A stretch of 64,000 bases of DNA from Nematostella vectensis (GCF_932526225.1 NC_064044.1:4463747-4527746), one strand, 5' to 3'; shown: positions 34,147 to 45,378, numbered from the stretch's first letter. Numbers and translations are program-made. The notes: generated from the letters alone by a model not told the origin.

Positions 34147-37100
34147 ATGGAAGAAGACAGCGACTACATTGCCGATGCGAATACACCGCTGCGAGCAGGG
34201 AATGAGAGTTTCTGGGAGGAGGGCAACACAAGTTTTAAATTCGACAGGACAAGGGAGGAGTTTAATAGCAGTATCACAAGCGAAGAGTCAAGTATCGAAA
34301 CACACGCAAATATAAATGCTATCCGCGAGCAAATGCCACTTAAGTCCGACATTGACTTTGAGGGCTGCGATGACGAAATGTTGCTGCGATATCTTCGTGC
34401 AAGAGGGCACAATGTCGTTGCAGCATTTGCTCTTCTCTGCAGCCATATAGAATTCCACAAGAATAATCCAGAACTGTTAAAAGGATTAAATGCATTTGAA
34501 CTGAGGTATATTTTAGAGGATGGTTTCCCATGTGTTTTGCCTTATATGGATCCAGTGGGCTCGACTATCATGGTGCTTTTTCCTGGAATGTGGGACACAG
34601 ACACGTTCAGTCCAGACACACTTTTACAGGCACTGATGCTGACCTTAATGCATTTGAGTGAGAGTTTGACAGTACAGTCAAGAGGAGTTGTGCTTTTGGT
34701 GGACTTCAGTGAATGGACATCTACTCAGGCTGCATATTTGAATATCAAATACATCAAGAAGATTGTCACTATTTTTGAGGTAAGAGATACTTAGATCAAT
34801 GTACTGTAGAAGATCCAAGAGGAGATCCACGTCCACTTTTCAGACTGAAGATGGGAACAACAATCCTGGATCTGTCCAGAACTCATTTAATAAAGAGCTT
34901 CACCACACATTCTCTAGGCCTTATTCAGCAATCCTTAATTAGAGGAGAGATATAAGCTACCCTGAAGTAACTCACATTTATTTAGATTTTGACCATTAAG
35001 CCTTAAATACCTAGCCTGCGTGCAGCCGGAAATAGTTCCATTATTACCGTCTGCGAACAGAAAGCTTGTTTAGACCCCCCGCGCACTTCCGCCAGAGTGA
35101 AGCGATTTCTGATTGGCTGTCATCTGGTTCAAATGCAACGAGCCACGCGATTGGTCAATAGCCCCATCTACCCTGCATATATAATTTTTGTAATGTTATG
35201 ATTTCGCACGTGAGTTTGACAGCAAAGGCTCGAAGCGTGCAAACCAATATAGCAATTTCTTCGTGTAATTTGTGCCTCACGGATGTAGCTAATAGCGACC
35301 AAAGATTTGTCATCGGGGGTAAGGGGAAGTTCAATATAGCCTTTGGGCTGAAAAGTCTCTCTTCCACAAGAGTAAGTGAGTATATTTGCCATCTGCGCTG
35401 TAGGAAACTTAAGCGACGAAGACAATTGCTTCAATAGCTGAAAACCATCATCAGAACAGCGAAACGTATAAGACACCAAGAAAATCACAGGGAAAGTCAT
35501 CATCCTCAAGACCAGAAGAACTCGCTTCTACTCCTGTGCGCAATGGTCCAACAACCGAAATAGCCAGTCAGCCATGTAAATTCAGCTCTCGCTGCAACTC
35601 CAGCTCTTGCTACAAATGCAGCTACTGCTGCTTCAAATCCTCCGAATCCTCCAGACCCACATGTGGCTGTAACTGTTCAAGTTAAATGGCCCTTGTTGGA
35701 CAAAGAGAGAAAACTTCCAGAGGACCTCGAATCATTAGGCAAGATGCTCGTCTGCGGAACGTATACTCGCTTACTCTTGTGAAAGAGAGACTTTTCAGCT
35801 CAAAGGCTATATTGAACTCCCCTTTACCCCCAATGACAAATCTTTGGTCGCTTTTAGCTACATCCTTGAGGTACAAATTACACGAAGGAATTGCCATATA
35901 TTGGTTTGCACGCTTCGCGTCTTCGCTGTCAAACTCTCGTGCAAAATCGTAACATTCGAAAAATTATATATATATGCAGGGTACATGGAGCTATTGACCA
36001 ATCACCTGGCTCGTTACATTTGAACTAGATGATAGCCAATCAGAAATCGCTTCACTCCGGCGGTAGGTGCGCGGGGGGTCTAAACAAGCTTTATGTTGGT
36101 AATTCGCAGACGGTAATAATGGAACTATTTCCGGCTGCACGCAGGCTATAAATACCCAGTGTTGAAAAGAACTCCCATAAAAACAGATGGGGACCCTAAG
36201 GGATAGCACTTTGGATGTGGTCAACAGCAACTTTTACCCCTAAGAGATAGTACATTAGGAGTGGTCAAAGTAAATCTGTAAACATAAGAAACCTAACCTA
36301 AAAATAAACCATTTTCATCATGGAATTTTAGTGCAGTCTTCTTAAAAGTCACAGGCATTGAGCACATCTTATTTCTGACTCAAGAGTGCTGTCATCTAGT
36401 CTTCAACTCCTGTTATTATCACATAGGATGGCAAGACTTCAATCAAAGATTCCACTAAATTTACTCTCCCCAAAAAGGTGTTAAAAAATTCGTAGTGTAT
36501 ATATTCTGTCAGCCCCTTGTATGTTAAGTACTTGTTTGTTTTGTTTTGTCTATTGCTTTTACAACAAAATTTTAAAGCAAAACACAACTAGGGTCTTACT
36601 AGAAAACATATCATTACTTTAGACACTAGGCATTTCCTTCATTGAAATTCATTTAGTTTATTTTATTAAGATACATAAGAAAAAGAAAAACAACAAGATT
36701 GTAATAAAAGGTGTTTACTTCAAAATTCGGTTGTTTCTTTTACAATAAAGCTCTACAAAATCAAATCTACCGAGTGAAAAAACTACAACATAAGACAACG
36801 AGGAGCCCCCGTCCTCGGGGGGGCCCATAAGATAAATAAGGGGCCACAGGGGGCCCAAAACAAATAATATTATAACATCTCCCTTCTCAACAAAGTGTTA
36901 GGTTAAGTGTTCAATAAATGTTCTTAACAATGTTCAATAAGTCTTTGTGGTTTTTTGATAACCCTGCCAGATGCTGTGCTCATCGGTGTCGTCTCGTGTT
37001 GCCTCTCAGAAGACTTTGGTGGTGTAGGCGATGCTGTCACATTATTGCTTAACTGTGTGGGGTTGTTGGTACTTTCTGGTGGTAGTTGAGGAATGGCTGG

Positions 37101-40100
37101 TATAACAAAAGGACTTGTGCTCATCGATTGATCATTAGGTGTTGAAATGATTTGTCGTCGATTTCTCCTGAAGACACGCCCACGCTCATCTCCTAATAAG
37201 TACGATCGGGGCAATACTTCTGCTTTACTCCACTCAGCCTCCCGGTTTGGACGGATACGCACCTTATCTCCAACTTGTAAAGGAGGGAGATCATGACTAT
37301 GACTATCATAATACTTTTTTGAAACACTCTGACGATGTTTCAATGTCTTCACAACTTGATTTGGGTCAACAGGCTGAGGCAGTAGCAAACGTCGATGAGT
37401 CGGTAGTTGGGTACGTGTTCTCCTACTCATTAGCAGCTGAGCTGGAGACACACCTAAGTCATCAAAGGGTGTATTCCTGTATTTGAGTAATCCTTCAAAA
37501 GGATCTTTGTTGTCAGCAGCCGCTTTCTTTAAAATCCGTTTTGCGGTCTGAACTGCTTTCTCGGCAGCTCCATTTGATTGTGGATACTCTGGAGAGCTTG
37601 TGGTGTGACGGAAACCCCACTCATCTGCAAACTTTTTGAACTCATGTGAACTATTAAAAAGGTTTCTAGTGTTACTGTACTGGGAGCCATTGTCGCTCAG
37701 AACTTCCACCGGGATCCCAAACCTTGCAAAAATCTTCTTTAAGTTATTGATAACACAATTAGCAGTGGTTTGGCGTAACAACTCAATCTCAAAGTACTTT
37801 GAATACAAATCGGTAACAAGCAAATAGGAATGTCCGGCATATTCAAAGATGTCAGTACTGATCACTTGCCAAGGCAATCCAGGAACCTCACGTGGTAGTA
37901 GGGTCTCTCTTGGCTGTTGGTTTCGGAAGGCATTACATATGGAGCAGGAACTAATCTTGTCTTTGATCTGTGCAGTCATTGAGGGCCATAAGACATATTC
38001 TCTTGCAAAACTGAGACTTTTGTTCTCACCCATGTGTGCGCCATGAATTTCTTCTAGCACCTCTGCCCTCAACGATCTCGGGACAATGATTCTGTCTGCT
38101 TTGAATAACAAACCATCTTCTACGCTAAGTTCCTCTCTAAAACTCCAGTATTCTCTCGCTAGCTCATCAAGTTGATGTTTTTCTGCTGGCCAACCTTTAA
38201 CGACATATTCCATGACCACTTGAGAGGTAACATCGCAGTTTGATGCTTCCTTGAATTTTTGCAAAGTGCTTGAATCTACACCAAGACTGTCAATTAAGTT
38301 GATTCCAATCATCTCTTCTGGTTCACTAACTGGTTTAGTGTCACTAACTGGGGCTCTGCTTAAGCAATCTGAGATGAATTGTTTCTTTCCTGGCACATAA
38401 CGAACATCAAGGTCATACTTTGTCAGCTTTAACAACATCCTCTGCAATCTCGGTGGTGCTTCATTCAAGGGCTTTTTGAAGATGGCTTCTAGTGGTTTGT
38501 GGTCGGTTTCAACTACAACACGACGTCCATAAACATAAGTATGGAACTTTTCAGTTCCCCAGACAATTGCCAGAAGCTCTCGCTCGATGTTGGCATACCT
38601 TGTCTCAGCAGGTGATAGTGTTTTTGAGCCAAATGCTACAGGTCTTTCGTCCTGCAGAATCACAGCACCTAATCCCGTGCCACTTGCATCAACATTAAGC
38701 ACTGTCTCTTTGGTGTTGTCAAAATAGGCTAAAACTGGCGCTGAGGTAATGACTGCTTTGAGCTTGTCAAATGCATGCTGTTGAGGTGTCTCCCATACGA
38801 ATGCGGTATCATTCCTTGTTAGCTGCGAGATAGGGCCCTGGAGATCAGCTTTATGTTCAATAAATTTATCCAGATAGTTTACAGTTCCTAGGAAACGTAG
38901 TATGCCATCTTTATCGGTCGGGGCAGGCATCTCGTTGATAGCTCTTACCTTTTCAGGATCAGGCTTTAAACCGTCTGCAGTAAATAGGTGTCCAACGTAG
39001 CTGACTTCAGGAACTCGAAGTTTGGCTTTACGTGGATTGAACTTTAGACCTATCTCACGGCTCCTCTTCAATACTGCAATCATCTTGTGATCTAGCTCAC
39101 ATTGATTTCCACCATGTATCAAAAAGTCGTCAACGATTATTTCTACTGGTACTCCTGCGAAGAGTCGGTCCATTTCTCGTTGGTAAATCTCGGGCGCGGA
39201 ACTTATGCCGAATGGGAGCCGCAGGAATCTGTATCGACCCCAGGGGGTATTGAAAGTCAGGAGCTTCGAGCTTTCTTCGTCTACTGGTAGTTGCCAAAAA
39301 CCGCTGCATGCATCCAACGTTGAGAATATTTCAGCACCGGTGAGTTTGTTGGCAACCTGTTCCACTGTGGCCATCGGATAATGGGGTCTCTTGAGGGCTC
39401 TATTGAGGTCACGTGGGTCTATACATATTCTGATGTTGTCTTTGGTTGGTGGGCTTTTCTTTTCTTTGCCTTTTCGTTTATCGATTACTAACATCGAAGA
39501 GACCCAAGGGGTATGTTCTTCTTCTTTAACAATGATCCCATCTTCTTCCATCTCTCTCAGCTTCTGTTGAGTTGGGTCTAACATGGATACTGGGATCTTT
39601 CTGGGTGCGTGTATAACTGGAGTTACTGCAGAGTCTACCTCTAGGTGTACTTTGTTGGGTAACATTCCTGGTTTGTTACTGAAGCAATCAAGGTAATCTT
39701 TCAGAACAGGGTCACTTGTGAGGGTTGTGGTACTTTTGCTTTGTTCTCTGGACAAGTCGATGTTTGATGTTTGTGCTGATGGTGAATCTAGCAATGTGAG
39801 ATCCATGAACTGTAGGACTTCAAGATCAAGGCAAGCCTCACAACTTAGTAGTGGGGTGAACTCTCCATCAACTACAAGATATAACAGATCTATCTTTCGA
39901 TCTTTGTACTGTGTTGGAAGGCGGACACATCCTTTAGGGTAGATGGGCTTAGTCGCAAGCCAGCCCTTCAAAGGCTGGTGTACACGTTTCAACGGCTTGT
40001 TGGTGATGCTCTTGTACAAGTTGTAGGGGATGACAGTAGCCTCCGCACCCGTGTCTGCTTTCAGTTTGACCTCTTTTCCTGCTATCATGACTTTTATCAG

Positions 40101-42305
40101 GCTCTTTTTGGGTTGCTGGTTCTGTAACACGCTTCCGACTTCAATGGATCCAAAGTATGTGTGGGTTTCGTTGCTGTCACTTGAGTCATACTCCTGTTCC
40201 ACCACATGCACTTCTGGATCTTTTTTCTGTTTGTTTTTACACATCTTTGCAAAATGGCCTGTTTTGCTACAAATCTTGCAATTCCTTTTAAAGGCTGGGC
40301 ATCGTGTTGGGTGTGCAAATGAATGGCGATATCCACAGAACTTACAAGATGGCTGTTCTTTCTTAACTTGGACTGGTTGCACAGACACTGTTTTACTTGG
40401 GACTACTGTCTGTGGAACAAACTTATACTTCTGCAGCTCAGTCGCCTCATAAGTTCTGCAGTAATCATGCGCGGTTTGTAGGGTAAGGTCTGGCTTTTTC
40501 AACAACTCCCCTCGCAATTCATCGCTGGTTACTCCCCCCACAATACGGTCTCGTATCAATGAATCTCTAAGTGCTCCAAAGTCACAGTTTAATGAAAGCC
40601 GTTTTAACTCACTAACAAAGTTGTCAATTCGTTCACCCTCCTTTTGGTTTCTAAGATTGAAAAGCAGTCGCTCATAAATGACATTCTTAGCTCCTCGACA
40701 AAGTTCATGGAACTTTCGGCACACATCACCATAAGATTCATTACTCTCGCCTGCAGTATACACAAAGTGGCTATACTCTTCAATTGCACTCGGTCCAGCA
40801 CAGTTAAGTAACAAATTAACTTTTAACTTATCTCCCTTGTCGTCCTTTCCTTTTGCAACCAAGTAAATTTCGAACTGCATTAGGAACTTTCTCCAATTTT
40901 CTGATGCATTCGCATCCAACACCAAAGGTCCCGGAGCTCGATGATACATTTCCCCACTTTCGGCCATCGTTTCCTTGTTTTGTCGACTTTTCTTTAACAA
41001 TTAATATTCTCCAGTGGTTAACCACTTCTAACACCATGTAATAAAAGGTGTTTACTTCAAAATTCGGTTGTTTCTTTTACAATAAAGCTCTACAAAATCA
41101 AATCTACCGAGTGAAAAAACTACAACATAAGACAACGAGGAGCCCCCGTCCTCGGGGGGGCCCATAAGATAAATAAGGGGCCACAGGGGGCCCAAAACAA
41201 ATAATATTATAACAAAGATGCTTATAATATAAATAATAATAAATAGTAATAATAATAATAATGATAATAATGATGATAATGATAATAAATATTGATTGAT
41301 TGAGCTATTGGTGTGGGATCCCTTAAGGGATAGCATAGTATTATTGTATACCCTAAAAAATTAATTATATTTTATAACTTTGCAGTAAGTTGTGTTGTTG
41401 TTACAGAATTGCTATCCTGTGGTATTCAAGAGTGTTCATCTAATCAACCAGCCTTGGTATATAAGTGCATTGATATCCTTTTTAAGGCCTTTCCTCACAG
41501 GAAAAGTAAAAGACAGGGTAAGAAAAATCATAGCTCTTTCTGTTAGCACCAGGATTTTGGAAAGCCATTTTTTCTCTAGTAAAGGAAGTAATAAGTACAT
41601 TGGGGTACAAAAGTGTCTCAAATGCTTACTTGTAAAATTTATCTGCTAGAATCTTCAATCATGTGCTTGTACCTGCAAGATTATTCTAGATCAGTGTCCA
41701 TTTGAATAAGTGAGAAGCCAAAAAATAGTCCCAGCACGTTCCTGATGAAATGAGAAAATGGTGCCTTCACTCAAGCAATTGTAACAGATGACTAAAGTTC
41801 CCCCCTCCCCCCTAAAAAAAGCAATGCTTTCTAGCTATGGCCTTCATCAGTATGTCAGTAGAAGATCCAACTGATATATTGAGGAGAGATGGGTCCAAAT
41901 TCCTAAAATGTAACCTCCCATTATATATTATTTTACTTTGGTGCCCCCCTCTTTTTCTTAAAGAAATCCTAGATCCGCCCCTATAACTCCTCCTTTTGCA
42001 CTCTATATTTATTTTATCCCTTGTATTAAAAAAATGTTCTACAGGTTTTTCTTCATGGAAACAACCTCACTACCCTTCATGATCACATCCCTCCTGAGAG
42101 CCTGCCATCCCAGTTTGGAGGGGACAGATGCGAAGTTGACCAGAGCTACTGGGCAAAGGTACTCCTGGAGGCAGATAAACGGAAAGTAAAGCTGAAGAGA
42201 CAAGAGTCAGTCATTCGTTTTGGAACGAACCCTCTAAAATCAACTGGTAATCCTAACAAAGTAGACTCTGACGAGAGTGAGCCACTGTTGTTAGATGAAG
42301 ATTAG
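34147..42305 (+). CDS. CRAL-TRIO lipid-binding protein (clavesin/TTPA-like), three exons
   Basis: Exons 34147-34779, 41407-41517 and 42045-42305 join in phase 0 to give 334 residues. CRAL-TRIO proteins carry small lipophilic ligands (tocopherol, retinoids, phosphoinositides) between membranes. Seen: an acidic Ser-rich N-terminus, the CRAL-TRIO N helix bundle (MLLRYLRARGHNVVAAF), the Sec14-like lobe (VLPYMDPVGSTIM, GVVLLVDFSEW, NCYPVVFKSVHLINQPW), and the family-typical ending IPPESLPSQFGG followed by a basic then acidic tail. The start chosen is the first in-frame ATG (MEEDSDYIAD); a longer frame upstream has no ATG. Intron 1 (6.6 kb) contains a foldback element and an antisense Ty3/Gypsy element. 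Exact subfamily is not resolved. Confidence 0.88.
35012..36148. mobile_element. 1137-bp foldback DNA transposon with 8-bp target duplication
   Basis: Arms of about 370-390 bases (35012-35383 and 35760-36148) are inverted copies differing at scattered sites. Ends are TAGCCTGCGTGCAGCCGG and its complement. The flanks taaatacc (35004-35011 and 36149-36156) are a perfect 8-bp duplication, as for hAT or P-type transposases. A lone end of the same family is at 19166. Frames in the arms (e.g. KGYIELPLTPDDKSLV) recur in both arms; no transposase was recognised. Confidence 0.88.
36700..36877 (-). repeat. Gypsy 3' LTR
   Basis: 178 bp, preceded by aagat. Contains an ataaag-like polyadenylation region and a GGGCCCCC-rich hairpin segment. 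Confidence 0.93.
36924..40967 (-). CDS. Gypsy Gag-Pol polyprotein, uninterrupted
   Basis: 1347 residues from the ATG at 40967 (MAESGEMYHR); the track-like upstream extension has no ATG. Domains in order: Gag (NWRKFLMQFEIYL, ERLLFNLRNQKEGE), zinc knuckle CKICSKTGHFAKMC, protease ADTGAEATVI, reverse transcriptase (FSTLDACSGFWQLP and the catalytic IVDDFLIHG), RNase H (NVDASGTGLGAV, ERELLAIVW), and integrase with an HHCC finger (HGAHMGENKSL ... CSICNAF) and DDE core (STDIFEYAG, LSDNGSQY, PQSNGAAEKAV). All catalytic residues visible are present and there is no stop or shift. With identical LTRs this suggests a very recent insertion that may be capable of moving. Confidence 0.95.
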   Translation of the reverse strand: MAESGEMYHRAPGPLVLDANASENWRKFLMQFEIYLVAKGKDDKGDKLKVNLLLNCAGPSAIEEYSHFVYTAGESNESYGDVCRKFHELCRGAKNVIYERLLFNLRNQKEGERIDNFVSELKRLSLNCDFGALRDSLIRDRIVGGVTSDELRGELLKKPDLTLQTAHDYCRTYEATELQKYKFVPQTVVPSKTVSVQPVQVKKEQPSCKFCGYRHSFAHPTRCPAFKRNCKICSKTGHFAKMCKNKQKKDPEVHVVEQEYDSSDSNETHTYFGSIEVGSVLQNQQPKKSLIKVMIAGKEVKLKADTGAEATVIPYNLYKSITNKPLKRVHQPLKGWLATKPIYPKGCVRLPTQYKDRKIDLLYLVVDGEFTPLLSCEACLDLEVLQFMDLTLLDSPSAQTSNIDLSREQSKSTTTLTSDPVLKDYLDCFSNKPGMLPNKVHLEVDSAVTPVIHAPRKIPVSMLDPTQQKLREMEEDGIIVKEEEHTPWVSSMLVIDKRKGKEKKSPPTKDNIRICIDPRDLNRALKRPHYPMATVEQVANKLTGAEIFSTLDACSGFWQLPVDEESSKLLTFNTPWGRYRFLRLPFGISSAPEIYQREMDRLFAGVPVEIIVDDFLIHGGNQCELDHKMIAVLKRSREIGLKFNPRKAKLRVPEVSYVGHLFTADGLKPDPEKVRAINEMPAPTDKDGILRFLGTVNYLDKFIEHKADLQGPISQLTRNDTAFVWETPQQHAFDKLKAVITSAPVLAYFDNTKETVLNVDASGTGLGAVILQDERPVAFGSKTLSPAETRYANIERELLAIVWGTEKFHTYVYGRRVVVETDHKPLEAIFKKPLNEAPPRLQRMLLKLTKYDLDVRYVPGKKQFISDCLSRAPVSDTKPVSEPEEMIGINLIDSLGVDSSTLQKFKEASNCDVTSQVVMEYVVKGWPAEKHQLDELAREYWSFREELSVEDGLLFKADRIIVPRSLRAEVLEEIHGAHMGENKSLSFAREYVLWPSMTAQIKDKISSCSICNAFRNQQPRETLLPREVPGLPWQVISTDIFEYAGHSYLLVTDLYSKYFEIELLRQTTANCVINNLKKIFARFGIPVEVLSDNGSQYSNTRNLFNSSHEFKKFADEWGFRHTTSSPEYPQSNGAAEKAVQTAKRILKKAAADNKDPFEGLLKYRNTPFDDLGVSPAQLLMSRRTRTQLPTHRRLLLPQPVDPNQVVKTLKHRQSVSKKYYDSHSHDLPPLQVGDKVRIRPNREAEWSKAEVLPRSYLLGDERGRVFRRNRRQIISTPNDQSMSTSPFVIPAIPQLPPESTNNPTQLSNNVTASPTPPKSSERQHETTPMSTASGRVIKKPQRLIEHC
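41037..41214 (-). repeat. Gypsy 5' LTR
   Basis: 178 bp, no difference seen from the other LTR; followed by aagat. Confidence 0.93.
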
Positions 42306-43769
42306 CTGACTTAGCATTTCTTGACTTTTAAGGGTGTTTTTCTTATGACAGAAGAAATAGGTGAAATAAGTGAGGCTGATGGGTTAGACATATACTGATA
42401 TAATATCAAAGGTAGGGTTTACTTATAACAGGAACATAGCTAGGGGTGGTGCAGAGGGGGAAACACCCTTGACTACAATGTTTGTACTCCCCCAGCAAAT
42501 GTAAAAAGTGTATGAAGGTCAGTATATTTTGTATAACAGATATGCTGCATGTTTATAATTTGTGTATAAACCTGTTTTGGTGTAGTTAAGCTCAACTATG
42601 ACATGGGAATATGTTTTAGATGTGTATTTTAGTAATAAAGTATAACTTGGCTTAATATTTTGCATCATGCCTTTTTAACCCTCAAGGGGCAAAGTAAAGG
42701 GATGGAATCAGACACATAAAATGTAATGTTTGTCATTTGTATGGCGCACTTTAACATACAAAATGATCAAATGCGCTTCACATGTGACTGACTTTACTTG
42801 TCAGTGTGTAGATACGAACTGCTCCATGCAGGTTACCATCATGAGTGTTGGTTAGAGTGTAAGCACTATCACTGAAGATGGTACCACGGGCCAGCATCCC
42901 CAGTGGTTATTTAACGTCCCCCAATACAGGTTAATGATGTGCAATGAGAGACGGGACCTCCGGCTAAACGCCCTTATCCGAGAAGACAAGGGATTCACAG
43001 TCCACAATGTAAAGAACCAGGTTCATTACACCTCTGAAAAAATCTCAGGGTTGAACCCCAGCCCTCTAGCTTGAGAAGCGGAGCCTGTACCACTGAGCTA
43101 TTGCGCCACTCTGCGCGCCACACCTCCAGAATTTGCTGAAGATGATCAAGAGGGTGGACCCCTTGATGCACACCTTAGGGCGGGGCATCTCCTTTCCTTG
43201 TCATGTGCCTGCCCTCCACAATGCAAACAGCAAGGACAATCAAGCCAACTCCAATAATTCTGGTACTATTTGTACACCATTGGGAAGATGCTTTGAAGTC
43301 ATTTGCAAAACGTTTCCTCTGTCTTGTGGTCAAGCAGTTGTGCGACAGCAATGCTAGCCAATGTTGGCCGTAATTGTGAGAGATATAATTCATCCCATGC
43401 TTACACATTAGCCAAATATAGAAAATTGAAGGTGTATTCAACAGGCCAAATGGATACTTGAAATGAAATGGCTATGTCCCCTTCAGATGACACATTCCCA
43501 CTGGCATGGTTGGAATGCTTCATGCACCAAATTTATTTCAAAGGATTAGCTTGAATTTCCATCTACTCACTTATTGTCATAGTTACAAAAAAAAACTCAA
43601 ACGCAAAATAACACAACACGCATCAAGACCTATGAACAAGTTCTAAAACATCTACACATTATTTGGTTTTAAATTTATATCTTGCTTGAGGTCAAATAAG
43701 TGCTCAGTCAACTTCATCATTGATTGTGATCGTAATTCTGGGTGAATGAGCACTAAGTCCATGTTTGGT
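42306..43769. other. Intergenic stretch, 3' flanks of two convergent genes
   Basis: Contains the 3' untranslated region of the CRAL-TRIO gene (aataaagtataac near 42633 is a plausible polyadenylation signal) and a tRNA-derived SINE (about 42690-43112). No other coding region was recognised. Confidence 0.6.
42690..43112 (-). mobile_element. tRNA-derived SINE
   Basis: The minus-strand head contains an A box TAGCTCAGTGG (43100-43090) and a B box GGTTCAACCC (43057-43048) at tRNA-like spacing. A body follows with 'gagacgggacctccggc' and 'aacgcccttatccgagaaga' (plus-strand order). The head is a degenerate tRNA that cannot fold a correct anticodon arm, so a SINE promoter is more likely than a functional tRNA. 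Ends are approximate. Confidence 0.65.
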
Positions 43770-44165
43770 TCATCTAGCATAGGGTGGAGGGGGACCCAAT
43801 GGAGTGTTGAACACTGTAGGGTGATAAGACGCGAAAGCGTGCTCCATCTGATGGTCAGTGAGAGGCGGGGCAGATGGTTGGGTTCGAACAACCAGTGTTT
43901 GATGTCCGTAATTTACATTAGCGGGAGTTTGTTGAAGTGCAGAGTAATTTGCCATTATTGGATTTTGAGCGTTCCCAACTTGCGTCTGGTTTTCTTGCAA
44001 GCTATCACGTTGGACTGTATTTTGTTTCTTTTTCAAACTGTTATATAATAGTACCATTATCAGCAATACTACACCAACACCTATTAGTACAGGGCCAGCT
44101 TTTGTAAGAATTCCATTGATTCTCTCTGTTTCGAGACGATCTTCTTTACAGAAATCACAAGTCAT
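43770..44165 (-). CDS. Small single-pass membrane protein with PSAPP and PPPPY motifs
   Basis: From the ATG at 44165 the frame encodes 131 residues. A short Cys-containing N-terminus (MTCDFCKEDR) precedes one membrane segment (AGPVLIGVGVVLLIMVLLY) and a basic stop-transfer (KKKQ). A Gln/Asn-rich cytosolic tail follows with PSAPP and a C-terminal PPPPYAR. PSAP binds Tsg101 and PPxY binds WW domains such as those of Nedd4 ligases, so a role in ubiquitin-dependent sorting is possible but inferred. Just upstream, two other overlapping frames (44386-44162 and 44382-44155) contain Tyr/Cys-rich or hydrophobic stretches. TTTCAATAG and TTACTGCAG acceptor-like sites at about 44230 and 44203 suggest an upstream exon, perhaps with a signal peptide, so the true N-terminus is uncertain. 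Confidence 0.55.
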   Translation of the reverse strand: MTCDFCKEDRLETERINGILTKAGPVLIGVGVVLLIMVLLYNSLKKKQNTVQRDSLQENQTQVGNAQNPIMANYSALQQTPANVNYGHQTLVVRTQPSAPPLTDHQMEHAFASYHPTVFNTPLGPPPPYAR

Positions 44166-44389
44166 CGCTTTCGTCCCAAAAAGGCTTCCGGGAGTGACCA
44201 ACTGCAGTAATTATAACACCGGCAAAGATAGTGACTATTGAAAAAAAGCAATCGACAACACAGCCAGTTACATTCGTAAGCATATCCATAATTATAGTAG
44301 CTTTGTCCGTAATAACCTCCGCTTGATACCAAAATCCGTCTGTGGCCCTGGCCAGTTCTTGTGTTGAAGACAACTTGGCTATTCATATG

Positions 44390-45378
44390 CCTTTCTCTTT
44401 ATTTGCTACCGTTTGGCTTAATTACTTACTTTGCAAATCATTTTGAGCGAGTATCGTGTGCGTTAACGTTTCTGTGTTGTGTAACTTGATTTGCCAGCAG
44501 TGGAATACATGAAAGTGTAAATCTGGCGCGAGATTTCATTCGAAACGTGTAATTCTTACGTCATGAATTGAAACGAGGGTCACCGGGTCACCACCGTATA
44601 TCGGCCAAGATTCCTACACAGGCTGCCCACCTCAGGTAACTAATCACGGTACACCAACCATTTTATGGAATTCTTATTTCAGTATTCAAGCATATTCAAG
44701 TATACAAAAGATTAAGATACTAAAATATTTACAATTTTCTATTTATAGCCTGCGAACAAACCTTAGCAGGTCTGTTTCACAGGCTACTGGATTTTCAATT
44801 TTCGTTGTTCGAAAGTTTTAGTTCTTTAAAATCGTAATAAAGGGCTGTTCCTTCCCTCGACAACCCCCTCCAATAATTAAAGATTTCGTGACTATTTTTC
44901 AAAGATTCTAAACTTACACCTTTTATATCTGTGTTTCTGGGTAAACCCGAATGGACGGTAAATATTTTTTTTACCACCGGCTAGAGTGTTTCCCACTAAA
45001 CAAGCCTTTTGAAAACTTTGAGCTAAAGATACTTATTTTGACTGATCCAAGCTAGTAACCCCGTTTGGCTCCGATGTCAAAATCACCCTTTTCATTCCCT
45101 GTTTTAGCTTTGAACGACACGTAGATTTCGATAGAGTTCCAGGCTAACCGTATTTGCTTTTTTCTTAGAGAAATAGGCAATGCCTTTTATTTCCGGCGTA
45201 TGGATGATTTCCGTTATTCCTCTTCCGTGGTTTTATTGTGGTGCTTAAAAGCTATTTAAATGTTAATAGCTATAAAATGATTGGATAGAAGTGTTTAAGT
45301 GACTCTGGAATCGCCAAACGAAACACGTGGTTTGTAGCGGTATCTCCACCACTTGATATTCTTTTGCAGCTCCTCCAT
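44390..45378. other. Intergenic stretch without a recognised gene
   Basis: AT-rich. A short inverted repeat (tagcctg ... caggcta) lies at about 44749-44785. It holds the 3' flank of MTMR9 and the 5' flank of the small membrane protein gene. Confidence 0.5.

Larger units (their letters stand above)
36700..41214 (-). mobile_element. Ty3/Gypsy LTR retrotransposon, apparently intact
   Basis: Two 178-bp LTRs look identical base for base (36700-36877 and 41037-41214). They start TG and end CA and are flanked by the 5-bp duplication aagat (36695-36699 and 41215-41219). The 5' LTR is on the right. Just inside it the minus strand reads TGGTGTTAGAAGTGG, a likely tRNA primer-binding site, and the purine tract gagaagggaga (36888-36878 complement) lies beside the 3' LTR. 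A single long frame fills the interior. It is inserted antisense in intron 1 of the CRAL-TRIO gene. Confidence 0.95.

Noticed and set aside
35155-35897. Mirror-image frames in the foldback element considered as a gene
   Set aside because: They occur in both arms of an inverted repeat, are short and lack introns or a full domain. At most a captured fragment.
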